A DNA stretch of 64,000 bases from NCBI GenBank assembly GCA_900546345.1, contig URCI01000008.1, forward strand, positions 1 through 64,000. Reading direction: 5' to 3'. The notes under the pieces are model-generated. The model searched no databases. It saw only the letters and a list, made by a program, of their open reading frames with translations, and was not told the origin of the DNA. Positions 1 through 8,523 of the stretch are shown here, one piece after another (positions within the stretch are counted from its first letter, which is position 1; each line of letters begins with the position of its first letter). This DNA is from an uncultured Prevotella sp. GTDB taxonomy: Bacteria; Bacteroidota; Bacteroidia; Bacteroidales; Bacteroidaceae. The translations under genes were made by a program, and so were the position numbers.

Positions 1-55
1 ACTCGTGACCTCCTGCGTGACAGGCAGGCATTCTAACCAACTGAACTAACGCACC
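1..55 (-). tRNA. tRNA-Asp (GTC), partial at window edge
   Basis: Read on the minus strand, the 5' part of a tRNA starts at 55 with acceptor strand GGTGCGT, followed by a D arm (GTTCAGTTGGTTAGAAT) and an anticodon arm CCTGC-CTGTCAC-GCAGG, which gives anticodon GTC (Asp). The 3' half (T arm and acceptor 3' strand) lies outside the window. A good promoter sits just upstream at 94-125. Confidence 0.9.
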
Positions 56-93
56 TTGTTGTGTCTAAGCGCCTCATTTCTGAATTGCGAGTG

Positions 94-125
94 CAAAGGT
101 ACTCGTTTTATTTGATACTACCAAA
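94..125 (-). promoter_or_regulatory. Promoter of tRNA-Asp
   Basis: On the minus strand TTTG (122-125), a 20-bp spacer and TACCTTTG (94-101) match the Bacteroidota housekeeping promoter. The expected start, a few bases downstream, leaves a short 5' leader before the tRNA at 55. Confidence 0.7.
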
Positions 126-140
126 TATTTGGCCACTTTT

Positions 141-689
141 TTACAAAAAAAATTGCAAGACAGCCACATCTTGATATTGTATACCATCGTAGAGCCAGTC
201 TTTCAGTACGGCATTCTCTTGAAAGCCAATGGATTTAAAGAGCCGCAAGCAGTTTTCATTCGCCAGGGATATCAGGGCATAAAGTTGATGCAGATGTATG
301 ACATCATGAGCATAAGTAATCAGTTCTTCCATAGCGGCTTCGCCATAGCCTTGTCCACGAAAAGCTTTCTGAATGACCAGACCGACTTCCGCCCGCAGGT
401 GCTGTGGATCGAAATTCACCAAATCTGCTATCCCTATGACTTGTTTACCGCTTCTGTCGGTCACGATCAGCCGGAGTTGCTTGTCTGTGAAAATATCGCC
501 GGTGGCATTGGCTATATAGTCATGAAGGAAATATCGAGAATAAGGCACGTTGGTGCTGCCTACCTGCCAGAGATCATAATCGTTCTCGACACGATAGAGC
601 AAATCCAGATCCTCCGGCTCCATGGCACGGAGCAACACGAAAGGACGATGGAAAGAATAGGATGGATTTCTTAGAGACTTCTTTTCCAT
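141..689 (-). CDS. GNAT family N-acetyltransferase
   Basis: This 182-aa protein has a single GNAT domain of the RimJ/SpeG-like type. An N-terminal LRAMEPEDLDLLYRVEND segment is followed by the acetyl-CoA-binding loop FRGQGYGEAA (about residues 110-119) and a C-terminal NCLRLFKSIGFQ helix-strand typical of the fold. The acceptor substrate cannot be told from sequence; relatives acetylate N-termini, polyamines or antibiotics. It is the last gene of a minus-strand run after the glycosyltransferase (11-bp gap), so it is probably co-transcribed with it. Confidence 0.85.
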   Translation of the reverse strand: MEKKSLRNPSYSFHRPFVLLRAMEPEDLDLLYRVENDYDLWQVGSTNVPYSRYFLHDYIANATGDIFTDKQLRLIVTDRSGKQVIGIADLVNFDPQHLRAEVGLVIQKAFRGQGYGEAAMEELITYAHDVIHLHQLYALISLANENCLRLFKSIGFQENAVLKDWLYDGIQYQDVAVLQFFL

Positions 690-700
690 GATATGAAAGA

Positions 701-1903
701 TTAACGGGTCGGTTCTGCCACAAACACATCCTCCGCGGTGACGACGAGTTGAGTTTCAGGATCGAACAATCCCAATCGCCAGTGTCCAGAACAGCGATTC
801 AACAGTTCGAAGATCTGCTCGTAAGAGAAGATGCTGGTATCGAAGACCACATAAGGCACACTGACGCTTTGAAGCGTATGGGACAGCACTGCACGCACCT
901 CTTTCCATTGAGTGACTGTATACTGATCGGCAGACAGTCCGTTGAACGAGATGATGTCATGGCATGCTGCTTGGGAAGAGGGAGACGCAAAGAACACAAA
1001 ATGAGGATCATGCCGCACGGGTTGGGTGACAAAGCCAAGACTCTTGCGTATCTTGTGCAACTGCATACTGACCAATGCCACGAAAGCCTTCATGTAGATG
1101 GCGACCTGTACCGGTATGTTGATCAAAACATTGAAGTGATGGTAATGCTTACGATAAAAGATCAGCATCGCTTCATAAAAGACATGAACATACCGAAAGC
1201 TGGATTTCTCTGTACTCTCTCCTTTATAATGTAGCATTTTAAAAGGCAGGTACCAGTTTTCCCATCCTGCCTGAAGAAGGCGATAACTCAGATCGATGTC
1301 TTCTCCATACATAAAGAAGTCCTCATCCAACACGCCCACCTCATCCAGTGCCTTGCGACGAAGCATGCAAAAGGCACCGCTGACAATCTCTATCCGCTCG
1401 GGCTGGTCCCAGGGCAACCCGCACATATAATATTTACCGATGCGGGGATGGTGAGGGAAACAGGTACATAGCCCCGAAAGCTTATAAAAAGAGGTCATCG
1501 GCGTGGGAATGCCACGACGACTTTCTTTTGCGCTTATCCCATTGGCATCCATCATCCACACCCCAGAAGCACCGGCATGGGGATGAGCATCCATAAAAGA
1601 AAGGACTCCAGGAATCACATGCTCACTCAGTACAGTGTCAGGATTGAGCAAGAGCACATATTCCCCCTTGCTCATGGCGATGGCCTTATTATTAGCCTTA
1701 GCAAAACCCAGGTTGTGGTTCAATCCCACAATTCTGACCCCGGGAAAGCGGGCAGCGAGATAATCAACCGAACCGTCATGAGAGTGATTGTCAACGACAA
1801 AAACCTCTGCATCCACAGAAGACAAGGAACGCAGAAGTGATCGCAAGCACTGTTCCACATAGTACTTGACGTTGTAGTTGACAATCACGACAGAGAGCTT
1901 CAT
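701..1903 (-). CDS. Family 2 glycosyltransferase (rhamnosyltransferase-like)
   Basis: This 400-aa protein opens with the GT2 nucleotide-sugar fold: SVVIVNYN at the N-terminus, VVDNHSHDGS, the metal-binding LLNPDT motif near residue 87 and the acceptor-side MYGEDIDLSYR motif near residue 200. Such enzymes transfer sugars to cell-surface polysaccharide or lipid acceptors at the inner face of the membrane. A further segment of about 110 residues after the GT domain (about 290-400) matches no domain I recognise. The start overlaps the stop of the preceding membrane-protein gene by 4 bases, indicating translational coupling. Confidence 0.88.
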   Translation of the reverse strand: MKLSVVIVNYNVKYYVEQCLRSLLRSLSSVDAEVFVVDNHSHDGSVDYLAARFPGVRIVGLNHNLGFAKANNKAIAMSKGEYVLLLNPDTVLSEHVIPGVLSFMDAHPHAGASGVWMMDANGISAKESRRGIPTPMTSFYKLSGLCTCFPHHPRIGKYYMCGLPWDQPERIEIVSGAFCMLRRKALDEVGVLDEDFFMYGEDIDLSYRLLQAGWENWYLPFKMLHYKGESTEKSSFRYVHVFYEAMLIFYRKHYHHFNVLINIPVQVAIYMKAFVALVSMQLHKIRKSLGFVTQPVRHDPHFVFFASPSSQAACHDIISFNGLSADQYTVTQWKEVRAVLSHTLQSVSVPYVVFDTSIFSYEQIFELLNRCSGHWRLGLFDPETQLVVTAEDVFVAEPTR

Positions 1904-2316
1904 TTCTTCTCCTCATTATATCGTGTACGGGTGGGATACACAAAGCAAAGACTCAGCAACCCAATAATGCCCATATAACCAAACGCCACATTCATGAACT
2001 GGTAATAGAGCCACGTATTGAGCAACATCGGCAGGCAGATCATTGCCAAACGGAGAAAGCCCCAGTGCAACATTGCCTGGTCGCCTTTGGCATGGATCGC
2101 AGATGCCACACGCTTCCACTTAAACAAGCGCAAACTCAAAGGGATCAGACAAATAGTAGTGATCTCCATAAAGATCGCCCAATAATAGTCTGCTATCCGA
2201 TCTGCGCCCCATTGTCCGACAAGCAGGATATCATTCTCGTACAGCACGACCATACACAGACAGATCAATATCGACGCACCTGCTTCGACTTGAAGGATGT
2301 TTAATACTCTTTTCAT
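1900..2316 (-). CDS. Small multi-pass membrane protein, unknown function
   Basis: This 138-aa protein has about four hydrophobic segments (around residues 14-32, 45-62, 85-105 and 112-130) with few charged residues, consistent with an integral inner-membrane protein. I recognise no catalytic motif. It sits between recR (7-bp gap) and the glycosyltransferase (4-base overlap), a tight arrangement suggesting an operon. A role as partner of the glycosyltransferase is possible but unproven. Confidence 0.7.
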   Translation of the reverse strand: MKRVLNILQVEAGASILICLCMVVLYENDILLVGQWGADRIADYYWAIFMEITTICLIPLSLRLFKWKRVASAIHAKGDQAMLHWGFLRLAMICLPMLLNTWLYYQFMNVAFGYMGIIGLLSLCFVYPTRTRYNEEKK

Positions 2317-2323
2317 GATAGGG

Positions 2324-2935
2324 TTATTTGTCCAAAGGTGTCCTGCTAATAATCGATCGTCCCAAAGTCACCTCATCGGTATACTCCAGTTCGTTACCCA
2401 CCGAGATGCCACGTGAGATCACCGACAGTTTCACAGGGTAAGGCTTCAACTGACGGGATATATAGAAACTTGTCGTGTCACCTTCCATCGTAGAACTCAG
2501 TGCCAGGATGACCTCCCGGATTCCTCCCTTGGCGACCCGATCCACCAAAGAGGCAATCTGAAGGTCACCGGGACCGACGCCCTCCATAGGAGAGATGATA
2601 CCGCCCAAGACATGATAGAGACCATCGTATTGCTGGGTATTTTCTATGGCCATCACATCCTGCACATTCTCTACGACACAGACCAGACCATGGTCGCGAT
2701 GGCTGTCGGAACAGATAGAGCAGACATCCGTGTCACTAATATTATGACACACAGAACAATACTTAATGTCTTTTCTCAAATGAGAGATCGCTGAGGTAAA
2801 ATGCTCTACGGTCTCCTCCGGTTGTTTAAGCAAGTTCAAGACCAGTCTCAAAGCGGTCTTGCCGCCTATACCCGGCAAGCGGCTGAACTCGTCAACCGCT
2901 CGCTGTAATAATACTGAAGGATATTGCTGCATCAA
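2324..2935 (-). CDS. recR: Recombination mediator RecR
   Basis: This 203-aa protein has the full RecR layout: an N-terminal helix-hairpin-helix (RLPGIGGKTALRL), a four-cysteine zinc motif (CSVC and CSIC around residues 57-74) and a Toprim domain beginning VCVVENVQDVMAIE. RecR works with RecO (and RecF) to load RecA on SSB-coated gaps. Length is normal for the family (about 200). Its start overlaps the stop of the outer-membrane protein gene by 4 bases. Confidence 0.96.
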   Translation of the reverse strand: MMQQYPSVLLQRAVDEFSRLPGIGGKTALRLVLNLLKQPEETVEHFTSAISHLRKDIKYCSVCHNISDTDVCSICSDSHRDHGLVCVVENVQDVMAIENTQQYDGLYHVLGGIISPMEGVGPGDLQIASLVDRVAKGGIREVILALSSTMEGDTTSFYISRQLKPYPVKLSVISRGISVGNELEYTDEVTLGRSIISRTPLDK

Positions 2936-3420
2936 AGATATACGCCAAACCCTATCTTAAAGCCGATCGTCGAAAAATCAGAATGATTCTTAAAACTTTG
3001 CTGATAATAGATAGAAGGCTCGATCGTCACCGTGTGGCTGACGAAGAATGCATAGCCTACCTCCACGCCAGGCATGAAATCATTGTAATTGTGGTTGAAG
3101 TGCATCAACTTACAGTTGGCTCCGAGGAAGATGCCGTTCTGGGTGATATAATATCTTCCACCGACACCTGCATAGACAGCGTCACCATTGTCTTGATTGC
3201 CTTGATGATCGTAGCCAGCCTCAGCCAGCACCATCAAATCATCGGTGAAGAAGTAGCCTACCTTACCCTGGATGCCAAGGGAGAACTTCCCGTTGCCACT
3301 ATAGTTCATGTCGAGGCCAGACAATGAGGCTCCTGCATATTTCTTCCCCTCCTCAAACTGAGCATTAGCTTGAATCACACCCAGTGAGAAAACCAAAAGA
3401 ACCAATAAGATTTTTTTCAT
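2932..3420 (-). CDS. Small outer-membrane beta-barrel protein
   Basis: This 162-aa protein has a cleavable signal peptide (MKKILLVLLVFSLGVIQANA) followed by alternating amphipathic strands with aromatic girdles (GQGKVGYFF-, AEAGYDHQG- and VGYAFFV-like segments) and a last strand ending GFGVYL. This is the pattern of an 8-stranded OmpW/OmpX-like barrel. No ligand can be inferred. It lies 15 bp downstream of cstA and is coupled to recR. Confidence 0.75.
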   Translation of the reverse strand: MKKILLVLLVFSLGVIQANAQFEEGKKYAGASLSGLDMNYSGNGKFSLGIQGKVGYFFTDDLMVLAEAGYDHQGNQDNGDAVYAGVGGRYYITQNGIFLGANCKLMHFNHNYNDFMPGVEVGYAFFVSHTVTIEPSIYYQQSFKNHSDFSTIGFKIGFGVYL

Positions 3421-3435
3421 ATTTTCTTGATATTA

Positions 3436-4956
3436 TTAATGATGTATGGATTGTTTCTTATACCAAATCGAGAACCACACAATGGCGATGAGAAGCACAA
3501 TCACAGAACCTGAGTAACCAATGGTGGTATTCAGGCCTGCTGCCATGGGGGATACCAACAGGAAGGTAGCGCACACCACCGTCATGAACAAGGCGGGCAC
3601 TAAGGTCACGACAAACAACTTGTGCTTCTGCACGAGATACACCGTGATCGTCCAGAGCGTGAAGACGGCCAGTGTCTGATTGGACCATCCAAACCACTGC
3701 CAAACCGTATTAAAGCCATCGGGATTCTCCATCTGCCAAAGCAACAGGGCCACAGCAGCTGCAAACATAGGCAGGGCGATATAGAAGCGTTTCGATATCT
3801 TGCGCTGGTCGAGATGCAGCGCTTCGGCAATGATCAGGCGGGCACTGCGGAATGCCGTATCACCACTGGTGATCGGAGCAGCCACAACACCGAAGACGGC
3901 AAGGATACCACCAAAGAGGCCCAGCCAACCTGTGCAGACCTTCTCTACGACCGTCGGCGCGGCAAAGAACTGGATGAGCGACTTGCCACTACCACCTTGA
4001 TACTGTGCGATGAACGCATTGGCAGTCTGAGCATCGACACACTCACGCCAACCACCATAATAGAAGAAATACATCGATACGGTGGCCCAAATCAGAGCAA
4101 CGACACCTTCTGTGATCATGGCGCCGTAGAAGATAGGGCGCCCCATCTTCTCAGACTTGATACACCTGGCCATCAAAGGACTCTGCGTAGCATGAAAACC
4201 ACTGATGGCGCCACAGGCAATCGTCAGGAACAAACAGGGGAACAACGGATTCTTGGACATATAGCCTTCCGTCCCTAACCATGCTACATTGGTATTGCGG
4301 TTGCAGTCCTCAAGATTGCTCCACAACTCGGGCAGGTCCGGCATCTTCACAAAGAGGCAAACCATCAGTGCCACAGCCATGAACAGCAGCGCAAAGGCAA
4401 AGATCGGATAGAACTTGCCAATGATCTTGTCGATAGGCAACATCGTGGCCAAAATATAATAGACAAAGATAATAATCACCCACAAGGTGGTCGAGCCTGC
4501 AAAGTCCTTCAACAACAGAGCAGGACTGTAGACAAAGACAACACCAACCATCATCAGCAGGAAGACGGAGAACACAAGCATCACAGCGCGTGCCTTACCA
4601 CCCAGGTATGTACCCACCAAGAACGGCAAGTTGGCACCATTGTGACGAACACTGAGCATACCACTCAGATAGTCATGGACGGCACCCGCAAAGATGCAAC
4701 CGAATATGATCCACAGATAAGCAACAGGACCATACCATGCACCCATGATCGCACCAAAGATAGGACCCGTACCTGCAATGTTGAGAAATTGGATCATAAA
4801 CACCTTCCAACTTGGCAACGTCACGAAGTCCACACCATCGGAGTGGGCTACCGCCGGAGTAGGACGGTCGTCGGGACCAAAGATGCGTTCAATGAACTTA
4901 CTGTAAAGTAAATAGCCGGCAACCAATGCCAACAACGCAATCGTAAATGATATCAT
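3436..4956 (-). CDS. cstA: Carbon starvation protein CstA (peptide/pyruvate transporter family)
   Basis: A 506-aa integral membrane protein with many transmembrane helices. Family landmarks include GTGPIFGAIMGAWYGP near residue 60, HDYLSGMLSVRHNGANLP near 95 and GDTAFRSARL in the C-terminal half. CstA proteins take up peptides or pyruvate under carbon limitation. This is the short form (about 480-510 aa) rather than the 701-aa enterobacterial one. A longer open frame reaches 5091, but the start at 4956 (MISFTIALL) is preferred because the promoter at 4985-5014 lies upstream of it and inside the longer frame. Confidence 0.92.
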   Translation of the reverse strand: MISFTIALLALVAGYLLYSKFIERIFGPDDRPTPAVAHSDGVDFVTLPSWKVFMIQFLNIAGTGPIFGAIMGAWYGPVAYLWIIFGCIFAGAVHDYLSGMLSVRHNGANLPFLVGTYLGGKARAVMLVFSVFLLMMVGVVFVYSPALLLKDFAGSTTLWVIIIFVYYILATMLPIDKIIGKFYPIFAFALLFMAVALMVCLFVKMPDLPELWSNLEDCNRNTNVAWLGTEGYMSKNPLFPCLFLTIACGAISGFHATQSPLMARCIKSEKMGRPIFYGAMITEGVVALIWATVSMYFFYYGGWRECVDAQTANAFIAQYQGGSGKSLIQFFAAPTVVEKVCTGWLGLFGGILAVFGVVAAPITSGDTAFRSARLIIAEALHLDQRKISKRFYIALPMFAAAVALLLWQMENPDGFNTVWQWFGWSNQTLAVFTLWTITVYLVQKHKLFVVTLVPALFMTVVCATFLLVSPMAAGLNTTIGYSGSVIVLLIAIVWFSIWYKKQSIHH

Positions 4957-4984
4957 AATTGATGAAAACTGACGAATTATATTG

Positions 4985-5014
4985 CAAAAGTAATGTTTAT
5001 TTTTGAAAAACAAA
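4985..5014 (-). promoter_or_regulatory. Promoter of cstA
   Basis: The minus strand carries TTTG (5011-5014), an 18-bp spacer and TACTTTTG (4985-4992), about 28 bp ahead of the cstA ATG at 4956. It overlaps the divergent promoter of the glycosidase gene, so the two may be regulated together. Confidence 0.7.
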
Positions 5015-5032
5015 AAAATATCTGTACCTTTG
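5002..5032 (+). promoter_or_regulatory. Promoter of the GHL10-type glycosidase gene
   Basis: TTTG (5002-5005), a 19-bp spacer and TACCTTTG (5025-5032) match the Bacteroidota consensus, 18 bp before the ATG at 5051. The position also argues for the start at 5051 over an in-frame ATG at 5003. Confidence 0.75.
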
Positions 5033-5050
5033 TGGAAAATAAATGTAACC

Positions 5051-6694
5051 ATGCAGAAAAGGACTTTATTCTGTTTGCTGATTTCTTTCATATTTTGTAT
5101 AAATATAAAGGCTCAGTCCGCCTCTCCCCTATTCTCTTCACCCAAGCATGAAGTAAGAGCCGTATGGCTGACTACCATTGGCGGTCTTGACTGGCCTCAC
5201 CACTATGCACAGAGCCCGCACAGCGCCCAGGTTCAACAACAAGAGCTCCGCGACCTGCTCGACCAGTATCAGAGAGCGGGAATCAATACTGTTATCATTC
5301 AGACTCGCGTCAGAGGCACCGTCATCTATCCGTCACAGTACGAGCCTTACGATGGTTGTCTGAGCGGCTTCCCGGGTAAGTCACCAGGCTATGATGCACT
5401 GAAGTTTGCCATTGACGAATGCCACATAAGAGGCATGGAAGTGCAAGCATGGGTAGTCACACTGCCTGTGGGCAAGTGGAACAAGCTCGGTTGTGCACGT
5501 CTGCGGCAGAAATTTCCGCGGCTCATCCGGAAGATCGACGCCGACGGATATATGAATCCGGAAGACCCAAGAACAGCGACCTACTTGGCCGGCATCTGTA
5601 AGGAGATCACGCAGAACTATGACATCGACGGCATCCATCTCGACTATATCCGATACCCTGAGACCTGGAAAATGAAAGTCAGCAAAGAGCAGGGACGCAG
5701 CAACATCACGCGGATCGTCGAAGCCATCCACGACAGTGTCAAGACGCTCAAGCCGTGGGTGAAGCTGAGTTGCTCGCCCATCGGCAAGTTCAACGATCTC
5801 TCACGATACTGGAGTCACGGTTGGAATGCTTACGCCAAGGTTTGCCAGGACGCACAGGGCTGGCTCAAGGCCGGACTCATGGACGAATTGTTCCCTATGA
5901 TGTATTTTCGCAATGAGCAATTCTTCCCCTTTGCCATTGACTGGGCTGAGCAAAGTCATGGCAAGATCGTCGCACCTGGTTTGGGCGTCTATTTCCTGGA
6001 CCCCAAAGAAGGGAAATGGAAGTTGGAAGACATCACCCGGGAGATGTTCCTCTTAAGAAAATATCGTCTCGGCCACACCTATTTCCGCGGGAAGTTCTTC
6101 ACAGACGACATCCAGGGCATCTATCGCTTTGCTCAGATATTTGATGCCTTTCCGGCCTTAGTTCCCCCCATGACGTGGGAAAGCAAGGCTCTGCCGGATG
6201 CTCCCCGAGGCTTGCAGATCTTCAATGATTCGTTGGTTTGGAAGGGAACCACACCTTATTATAATATATATAGCAGCCGTACATGGCCGGTGGACATCCA
6301 TGACGCCGGCAATCTTGTTGCCGCCCGTCACACCTCCGCCTCTATCGTTGTTCCCACGTCCGGTCGCTATTTCGCCGTCACTGCCATGGACCGCTATGGC
6401 AACGAAAGCGCTCCCGTTCAAAGCCATAATCAGCAAGAATCCAAGGCGTGGGAAGGGCTCTCTTGCCACGACGGCTGGCTCTCAGTGCCTGCAAAAAGCA
6501 ACATCTTGGATGCCCATTGGCTCATCATTGAAAATCTTTTGGGCCAGCAAATGATGACACTGCCCTACAAGGCAGGCAAAGCGCATGTCGGTAAACTGGC
6601 ACCGGGATATTATCAGCTCCGGACACTTTCAAAGAAAGGAATTAGCCATCAATTGGGCTATTTCAAAGTAGAAACTTCCAAAGAAATGCCATAA
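5051..6694 (+). CDS. GHL10/DUF187-type glycoside hydrolase (YngK-like), exported
   Basis: This 547-aa protein has a signal peptide (MQKRTLFCLLISFIFCINIKAQ) and the GHL10 TIM-barrel signature: EVRAVWLTTIGGLDWP near the N-terminus, INTVIIQTRVRG, and DGIHLDYIRYP about a third of the way in, where acidic residues are expected to act. A C-terminal beta-rich tail follows about residue 390. The family is linked to polysaccharide or peptidoglycan-derived glycan cleavage, but the substrate is unknown. It is divergent from cstA with overlapping promoters. Confidence 0.85.
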   Translation: MQKRTLFCLLISFIFCINIKAQSASPLFSSPKHEVRAVWLTTIGGLDWPHHYAQSPHSAQVQQQELRDLLDQYQRAGINTVIIQTRVRGTVIYPSQYEPYDGCLSGFPGKSPGYDALKFAIDECHIRGMEVQAWVVTLPVGKWNKLGCARLRQKFPRLIRKIDADGYMNPEDPRTATYLAGICKEITQNYDIDGIHLDYIRYPETWKMKVSKEQGRSNITRIVEAIHDSVKTLKPWVKLSCSPIGKFNDLSRYWSHGWNAYAKVCQDAQGWLKAGLMDELFPMMYFRNEQFFPFAIDWAEQSHGKIVAPGLGVYFLDPKEGKWKLEDITREMFLLRKYRLGHTYFRGKFFTDDIQGIYRFAQIFDAFPALVPPMTWESKALPDAPRGLQIFNDSLVWKGTTPYYNIYSSRTWPVDIHDAGNLVAARHTSASIVVPTSGRYFAVTAMDRYGNESAPVQSHNQQESKAWEGLSCHDGWLSVPAKSNILDAHWLIIENLLGQQMMTLPYKAGKAHVGKLAPGYYQLRTLSKKGISHQLGYFKVETSKEMP

Positions 6695-6718
6695 AGAATC
6701 TAAAAAAGTAAGGAAAAG

Positions 6719-6750
6719 TTTGGTCATTCCAAAAAAAGTTACTACCTTTG
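6719..6750 (+). promoter_or_regulatory. Promoter of tRNA-Cys
   Basis: TTTG (6719-6722), a 20-bp spacer and TACCTTTG (6743-6750) lie 26 bp upstream of the tRNA 5' end. Confidence 0.75.
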
Positions 6751-6776
6751 CAACCGCTTACAAAAGCTAGGACACT

Positions 6777-6847
6777 GGTGCCTTGTCCGAACGGTTAGGT
6801 AACGGTCTGCAAAACCGTTCAAGGCGGTTCGACTCCGCCAGGCACCT
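6777..6847 (+). tRNA. tRNA-Cys (GCA)
   Basis: A complete 71-nt cloverleaf: acceptor GGTGCCT pairs with AGGCACC, the anticodon arm is ACGGT-CTGCAAA-ACCGT with anticodon GCA, and the T arm is GGCGG-TTCGACT-CCGCC. The discriminator base is T (U), as expected for Cys. The CCA end is not encoded. It has its own promoter upstream and a terminator just downstream, so it is a single-gene unit. Confidence 0.97.
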
Positions 6848-6853
6848 CATCAG

Positions 6854-6883
6854 GCAGCGATAGTTTTCTATCGCTGCTTTTTT
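6854..6883 (+). terminator. Rho-independent terminator after tRNA-Cys
   Basis: A perfect 10-bp stem GCAGCGATAG / CTATCGCTGC with a TTTT loop is followed by a six-T run, 7 nt past the tRNA. Confidence 0.92.
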
Positions 6884-6940
6884 GTTATTTCCGTGATCCT
6901 ATACATTTTCAAATGTCTTCATGACTTTTCCCTTGAAACA

Positions 6941-6972
6941 TTTGGAACATATTGATTTTTTGGTTATTTTTG
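6941..6972 (+). promoter_or_regulatory. Promoter of cytidylate-kinase-like gene
   Basis: TTTG (6941-6944), a 20-bp spacer and TATTTTTG (6965-6972) are followed by a leader of about 65 nt before the ATG at 7043. Confidence 0.65.
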
Positions 6973-7042
6973 CAACAAGGAGAGACGAGAGAAAACAATC
7001 CTCGCTTCCGTTGCATCTTCGATCACTTTAAAATCCAACACT

Positions 7043-7669
7043 ATGAACCTCAACGATCAATACGTCATCACCATCAACCGTCAATTTGGGACTGGCGGAC
7101 ATGCCATTGGAGCCGAGCTCGCCCGGCGTCTCAATGTCAAACTCATCGATAAGCAAATACTGAAAGCAGTAGCCGAAAAATTCAATCTCACAGAGGAAGA
7201 GGCCATCACACTGGAGAAGAAAAGACCTTCCTGGTGGGAAGACTTCACCAAGTTCTACCAAAACTTCGTGAGCATCAATGAATACACACCGACCACCAGC
7301 GACATCACCTCCCGCCAACTATTCTACGCCCAGGCCAAAGCCATGCGGGAAGTAGCCGAGTTGGAGTCGTGCGTCATTGTCGGGCGTTGCGGCTTTCACG
7401 TCTTCAAAGACCATCCCAACAAGCTCAGCATCTTCCTTCACGCACCTATGAACCAGCGTGTCGAGAGAATTATGAAACTCTATCATGTCGATGAGCGCAA
7501 AGCCCGCATTCTAATCGAGGATAATGACTACACCCGTGAACTCTACACGAAGACCTATACGGGATGTGACCGTTACGATGCCCGCAACTACGATCTCTGT
7601 CTCGATATGGGCGGCTACGGTGTCAACGGTGCGGTGGAGTTTCTGCTCGGCTTCATTGGTCACCACTAA
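7043..7669 (+). CDS. Cytidylate-kinase-like family protein
   Basis: A 208-aa protein of the cytidylate-kinase-like P-loop family. The nucleotide loop appears in divergent form as INRQFGTGGHAIG near residues 11-23, followed by LIDKQIL and a later VGRCGFHVF segment; arginines in RVERIMKLYHVDERKAR resemble a LID. The phosphate acceptor is unknown and need not be CMP, since classical Cmk has GxxxGKS. It is a single-gene unit between tRNA-Cys and the NifU-like gene. Confidence 0.82.
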   Translation: MNLNDQYVITINRQFGTGGHAIGAELARRLNVKLIDKQILKAVAEKFNLTEEEAITLEKKRPSWWEDFTKFYQNFVSINEYTPTTSDITSRQLFYAQAKAMREVAELESCVIVGRCGFHVFKDHPNKLSIFLHAPMNQRVERIMKLYHVDERKARILIEDNDYTRELYTKTYTGCDRYDARNYDLCLDMGGYGVNGAVEFLLGFIGHH

Positions 7670-7804
7670 GCATCGATTCCGCTTTTAAAAAAGTTAAAAA
7701 AAAGAATAGCCTTACAGCTATTCCACTATCTTTTTGTATTTTTGCATAACAGAATAGCAATTGCACAAGCTAATACACATTTACATATTTAATTTGTAGC
7801 GAAT

Positions 7805-8509
7805 ATGATTATTTATTCTAAGGAAGTTGACAACATGTGTGTTGTCAAAAAGGGTGCCTACCACGGCCCAGCTCCAATCCCTGAAGAGGGTAAGTGGATT
7901 CAGGCCAAGGAAATCAAAGACATTTCTGGCTATACCCACGGTGTGGGTTGGTGCGCACCTCAGCAGGGTGCCTGCAAACTCTCTCTGAACATCAAGGAGG
8001 GTGTCATTGTCGAGTGCCTCATCGAGACAATCGGTTGCACCGGTATGACTCACTCTGCAGCTATGGCTTCTGAGATCCTGCCGGGCAAAACCATTTTGGA
8101 AGCACTGAACACCGACTTGGTTTGCGACGCCATCAACACGGCTATGCGCGAGCTGTTCCTGCAGATTGTCTACGGCCGCTCACAGAGCGCATTCTCTGAG
8201 AATGGTCTTGCAGTCGGCGCCGGCCTCGAAGACCTGGGTAAAGGTCTCCGCTCTCAGACAGGTACACTGTACGGTACCATGGCAAAGGGCACACGCTACT
8301 TGGAGCTCACCGAGGGCTACATCACCAAGATGTTCCTCGACAAGGACGACCTTGTCTGTGGCTATGAGTATGTACACCTGGGCAAGATGATGGAAGCCAT
8401 CAAGAATGGTATGGACGCCAACGAGGCTGTGAAGAAGTTCACAGGACGTTATGGCCGTACTACTGCCGACCAGGGCATTGTTAAATCTATCGACCCACGT
8501 AAAGAATAA
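7805..8509 (+). CDS. NifU/IscU-like iron-sulfur scaffold-related protein
   Basis: A 234-aa protein whose middle part resembles the IscU/NifU N-terminal fold, with GWCAPQQGACKL near residue 47 and ETIGCTGMTHSAAM near residue 76, so conserved-looking cysteines lie where scaffold ligands would. The family is found in anaerobes next to a GGGtGRT protein, as here (14-bp gap), and is usually annotated as an iron-sulfur assembly scaffold; direct functional evidence is not known to me. A TATTTTTG element at 7737-7744 may be its -7 box. Confidence 0.75.
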   Translation: MIIYSKEVDNMCVVKKGAYHGPAPIPEEGKWIQAKEIKDISGYTHGVGWCAPQQGACKLSLNIKEGVIVECLIETIGCTGMTHSAAMASEILPGKTILEALNTDLVCDAINTAMRELFLQIVYGRSQSAFSENGLAVGAGLEDLGKGLRSQTGTLYGTMAKGTRYLELTEGYITKMFLDKDDLVCGYEYVHLGKMMEAIKNGMDANEAVKKFTGRYGRTTADQGIVKSIDPRKE

Positions 8510-8523
8510 GGAGGAACCACAGT

